A stretch of DNA of 53,469 nucleotides, from NCBI GenBank assembly GCA_016295455.1, contig JAEDLE010000007.1:1-53469 (forward strand), read 5' to 3'. Within the stretch, counting starts at the first letter, position 1. Every line of letters begins with the position of its first letter. Source of the stretch: Bacteroidales bacterium (GTDB lineage: Bacteria > Bacteroidota > Bacteroidia > Bacteroidales > UBA932). The notes beneath the pieces were generated by a model. The model worked only from the letters and a program-made list of their open reading frames with translations, had not been told where the DNA came from and did no database searches. This document shows, piece after piece, positions 51,290 to 53,469 of this stretch. A program made the translations under genes and the position numbers.

Positions 51290-53431
51290 ATGAAAGAAAT
51301 ATATCTCAAGTTCATGGCGGAGCATCTTTCCGTGAGGCAGTGGCAGGTGGAAAACTGTGTGGCTTTGTTCGATGAAGGCGACACGATTCCGTTCATAAGC
51401 CGTTACCGCAAGGAGAAGACGGGCGGTCTGGATGACCTGGAGGTCGCGGAAGTCAGGCATTGGACTGATGTTTTCACTGATATGGAGAAACGTAAGGCGG
51501 GCATATTGGAGACCATAGCCGCTGCGGGGAAACTGACGGATGAACTGCGGGACAAGATAGAGAACTGCGTGTCTTCCAGTGAGTTGGAAGACTTGTATCT
51601 GCCGTTCAGACCGAAGCGCAGGACTCGCGCCACCATCGCCAAGGAGGCAGGGCTCGAGAGCCTTGCGGACAGCATGTGCGGAATGAGGCTCCAGGATCCT
51701 CTGAAAGAGGCCGGGAAATATCTCAACGACAAGGTGGCTACTGCTGAGGATGCGCTCGCGGGTGCGAGGGACATAGTTGCGGAGAGGGTCAGCGAGATGC
51801 AGCAGGGCAGGGAATGCCTGAGGCAGGTCTTCAGGATGAGGCGTCTGGTCACAAAGGCCACCAGGAAGGCCTCGGAGCCCGAAGCGCAGAAGTACAAGTC
51901 CTATCTGGACTATTCCGAACCGCTTTCAAGGATGGCGCCGCACCGCCTGCTCGCCATACTCAGGGCTGAGGAGGAAGGTTATCTGAACATACGCATAGAC
52001 GCGGACCCTGAAAAGTCTTGCAACCAATTGTATTCCATATTGTTGAAGGGTAGCCCGAGGCCGTCTCCCACACTCGCCGCGCAGCTCAGGATGGCGGTGG
52101 AGGATGCTTATGAGAGGCTTCTGTGTCCCTCCATAACCAACGAGATAGTCAAGGAATTCAAGCAAAAGGCCGATATCGAGTCAATAAGGGTTTTCGGTGA
52201 GAATCTCAGGCAGCTGCTGCTCGCTCCTCCTGTCGGACAGAAGCGCACTCTTGCCATAGATCCGGGCTACAGGAACGGATGCAAAATCGTCTGTCTGGAC
52301 AGCCAGGGAGGCCTGCTGCACCACGAAATCATATTCCCGCATCCTCCAAAAAGCGAGAAGGTCAAGTCGTTGCTGGCGATGGAGAGGATGATCGATGAAT
52401 ATGGCATCGAGGCAATAGCGATAGGAAACGGAACGGCGAGCAGGGAAACGGAGGATTTCGTCAGGAAGCTGGACCTTCCGGAGGAATGTCGCGTATATAC
52501 GGTCAGTGAGGACGGGGCGTCGATATATTCTGCGTCCGAGGCCGCGAGGAGCGAGTTTCCGGATGAGGACGTGACTGTCAGGGGGGCGGTTTCGATCGGC
52601 AGAAGGCTAATGGACCCGCTTGCCGAGCTTGTGAAGATAGATCCCAAGTCATTGGGTATCGGACAGTACCAGCACGATGTGGACCAGGGACTGCTCAAAG
52701 AAAAGCTCGACAACACCGTCGAGAGTTGCGTGAATATGGTGGGTGTCAACGTGAATACAGCCAGCCCGTATCTGCTGAGCTATGTCGCGGGTATAGGTCC
52801 GTCACTGGCCTCATCCATAGTCGAATACCGCGCAGCAAGCGGGGCTTTCACCTCACGCGGGCAACTTATGAAGGTCCCGAGGCTGGGCGCCAAGGCGTTT
52901 CAGCAATGCGCGGGATTCCTCCGTATCCGCGACGCAGAGAATCCTTTGGACAATTCCGCCGTGCATCCAGAGTGTTACCATATCGTCGACAGGATGGCGA
53001 AGGACCTCGGCGTGCCTGTGTCGCAGCTGGTGGGGAACAGGGAACTCTGCTCGAAGATTAACGCGGATTCATATGTGGAGGGCGAATTCGGACTGCCGAC
53101 GGTTAATGACATCATCTCCGAGCTGGCAAAGCCGGGTCTGGATCCCCGCGAGAGTGCGCAGGAGTTCGCTTTCGACGACAGCATCCACAGTCTGGAGGAC
53201 CTTGTGGAGGGGATGGAACTGCCAGGCATCGTAACCAATATCACCGCCTTCGGGGCATTCGTGGACATAGGTATACACGAGAACGGCCTGATTCACGTCT
53301 CACAGATGGGCAAGGGGAAAGGCAGGGTCAGCGACCCTTCCTCCGTTTTGAAACTTCATCAGCATGTGACGGTCGGTGTACTGTCCGTGGACCTGGAACG
53401 TAAGAGGATATCACTCAGGCTGATAGGATGA
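51290..53431 (+). CDS. tex: Tex family RNA-binding transcription accessory protein
   Basis: 713 residues. Order: N-terminal helical Tex region (about 1-310) with FISRYRKEKTGGLDD, a YqgF/RNase H-like domain (about 315-450, LAIDPGYRNGCKIV), tandem helix-hairpin-helix (about 480-560, NTASPYLLSYVAGIGP) and a C-terminal S1 domain (about 640-713, GMELPGIVTNITAFGAFVDIG). It binds nucleic acids and is linked to transcription and toxin expression in other genera. The ATG at 51290 fits the family; the frame reaches 51200 within the ClC gene. It is probably cotranscribed with the ClC gene. Confidence 0.96.
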   Translation: MKEIYLKFMAEHLSVRQWQVENCVALFDEGDTIPFISRYRKEKTGGLDDLEVAEVRHWTDVFTDMEKRKAGILETIAAAGKLTDELRDKIENCVSSSELEDLYLPFRPKRRTRATIAKEAGLESLADSMCGMRLQDPLKEAGKYLNDKVATAEDALAGARDIVAERVSEMQQGRECLRQVFRMRRLVTKATRKASEPEAQKYKSYLDYSEPLSRMAPHRLLAILRAEEEGYLNIRIDADPEKSCNQLYSILLKGSPRPSPTLAAQLRMAVEDAYERLLCPSITNEIVKEFKQKADIESIRVFGENLRQLLLAPPVGQKRTLAIDPGYRNGCKIVCLDSQGGLLHHEIIFPHPPKSEKVKSLLAMERMIDEYGIEAIAIGNGTASRETEDFVRKLDLPEECRVYTVSEDGASIYSASEAARSEFPDEDVTVRGAVSIGRRLMDPLAELVKIDPKSLGIGQYQHDVDQGLLKEKLDNTVESCVNMVGVNVNTASPYLLSYVAGIGPSLASSIVEYRAASGAFTSRGQLMKVPRLGAKAFQQCAGFLRIRDAENPLDNSAVHPECYHIVDRMAKDLGVPVSQLVGNRELCSKINADSYVEGEFGLPTVNDIISELAKPGLDPRESAQEFAFDDSIHSLEDLVEGMELPGIVTNITAFGAFVDIGIHENGLIHVSQMGKGKGRVSDPSSVLKLHQHVTVGVLSVDLERKRISLRLIG

Positions 53432-53436
53432 TAGGC

Positions 53437-53458
53437 TGAGGGTTGATTGAGGGTTGAT
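53437..53458 (+). repeat. tandem 11-bp direct repeat after tex
   Basis: TGAGGGTTGAT occurs twice without gap (53437-53447, 53448-53458), six bases after the tex stop. A possible third unit is cut off by the window end. Significance unknown. Confidence 0.6.
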
Positions 53459-53469
53459 GGATTTAGGGG

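Noticed and set aside
1..53469. CRISPR arrays, prophage, transposons, integrases or defence systems
   Set aside because: No regularly spaced repeats and no genes of these classes were found; all long frames belong to housekeeping or envelope families.

Overview
The window looks like chromosomal DNA of a GC-rich member of the order Bacteroidales (Bacteroidota). The evidence is: recurring promoters of the Bacteroidota type (a -33 TTTG, about 19-21 nt, then a -7 TAnnTTTG), start codons largely without Shine-Dalgarno sequences, and typical families of the phylum (bifunctional HisB and HisIE, a golvesin-domain amidase, TamB, a DPP4-type S9 peptidase, ATP-type PEP carboxykinase, a small acidic-tailed protein). 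Family or genus cannot be fixed from the sequence alone. I see no phage, transposase, integrase, CRISPR array or defence island; this is a dense housekeeping region.

Layout. 1-93: 3' part of a tRNA-Lys(CUU) and its terminator. 142-1287: an MFS exporter, convergent with a complete eight-gene histidine operon on the minus strand (hisG-D-C-B-H-A-F-IE, 8203 to 1284). The his operon starts with a promoter, an 18-residue leader peptide with five His in seven residues, and mutually exclusive antiterminator and terminator hairpins: a ribosome-mediated attenuator. 8441-16595 (minus): an S9 peptidase, then a presumed operon of an M28-like protein, an MsbA-type ABC exporter and a large amidase/golvesin protein. 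16666-21319 (plus): a TPR protein, a HAD phosphatase, a YycJ-like metallo-hydrolase and a PatB-type C-S lyase. 21406-23010 (minus): pckA. 23168-25063 (plus): recQ. 25053-32626 (minus): a PhnP-like hydrolase, mtaB, an RsmI-like methyltransferase and tamB. 32699-37569 (plus): tsaD, a COG2509 flavoprotein, cdd, the SRP RNA gene and mnmA. 37555-38994 (minus): a HI0933-type flavoprotein. 39121-39193: tRNA-Thr(CGU). 39230-43614: a small membrane protein (minus), an orphan metal/cobalamin-binding lipoprotein (plus), and dnaN with an exonuclease and a small unknown gene (minus). 43877-53431 (plus): an HtrA-type protease, argS, a YgiQ-type radical SAM protein, a small acidic protein, a ClC transporter with CBS domains, and tex.

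How it works together. The his operon is complete for PRPP plus ATP to histidine and appears to sense charged tRNA-His through its leader. Three genes serve tRNA modification (tsaD and mtaB for t6A and its methylthio derivative at position 37, mnmA for s2U34), and argS, two tRNAs and the SRP RNA add to a translation theme. Envelope functions form a second theme (TamB, HtrA, ABC exporter, amidase, ClC). Four of the five convergent gene pairs overlap at their 3' ends; only the PatB/pckA pair has a clear intergenic terminator.

The most noteworthy observations are the his attenuator, a palindrome inside the promoter of the small acidic protein, an M28-family protein that has lost expected metal ligands, a roughly 100-residue insertion in MnmA, and a tRNA-Thr with two mismatched acceptor pairs.
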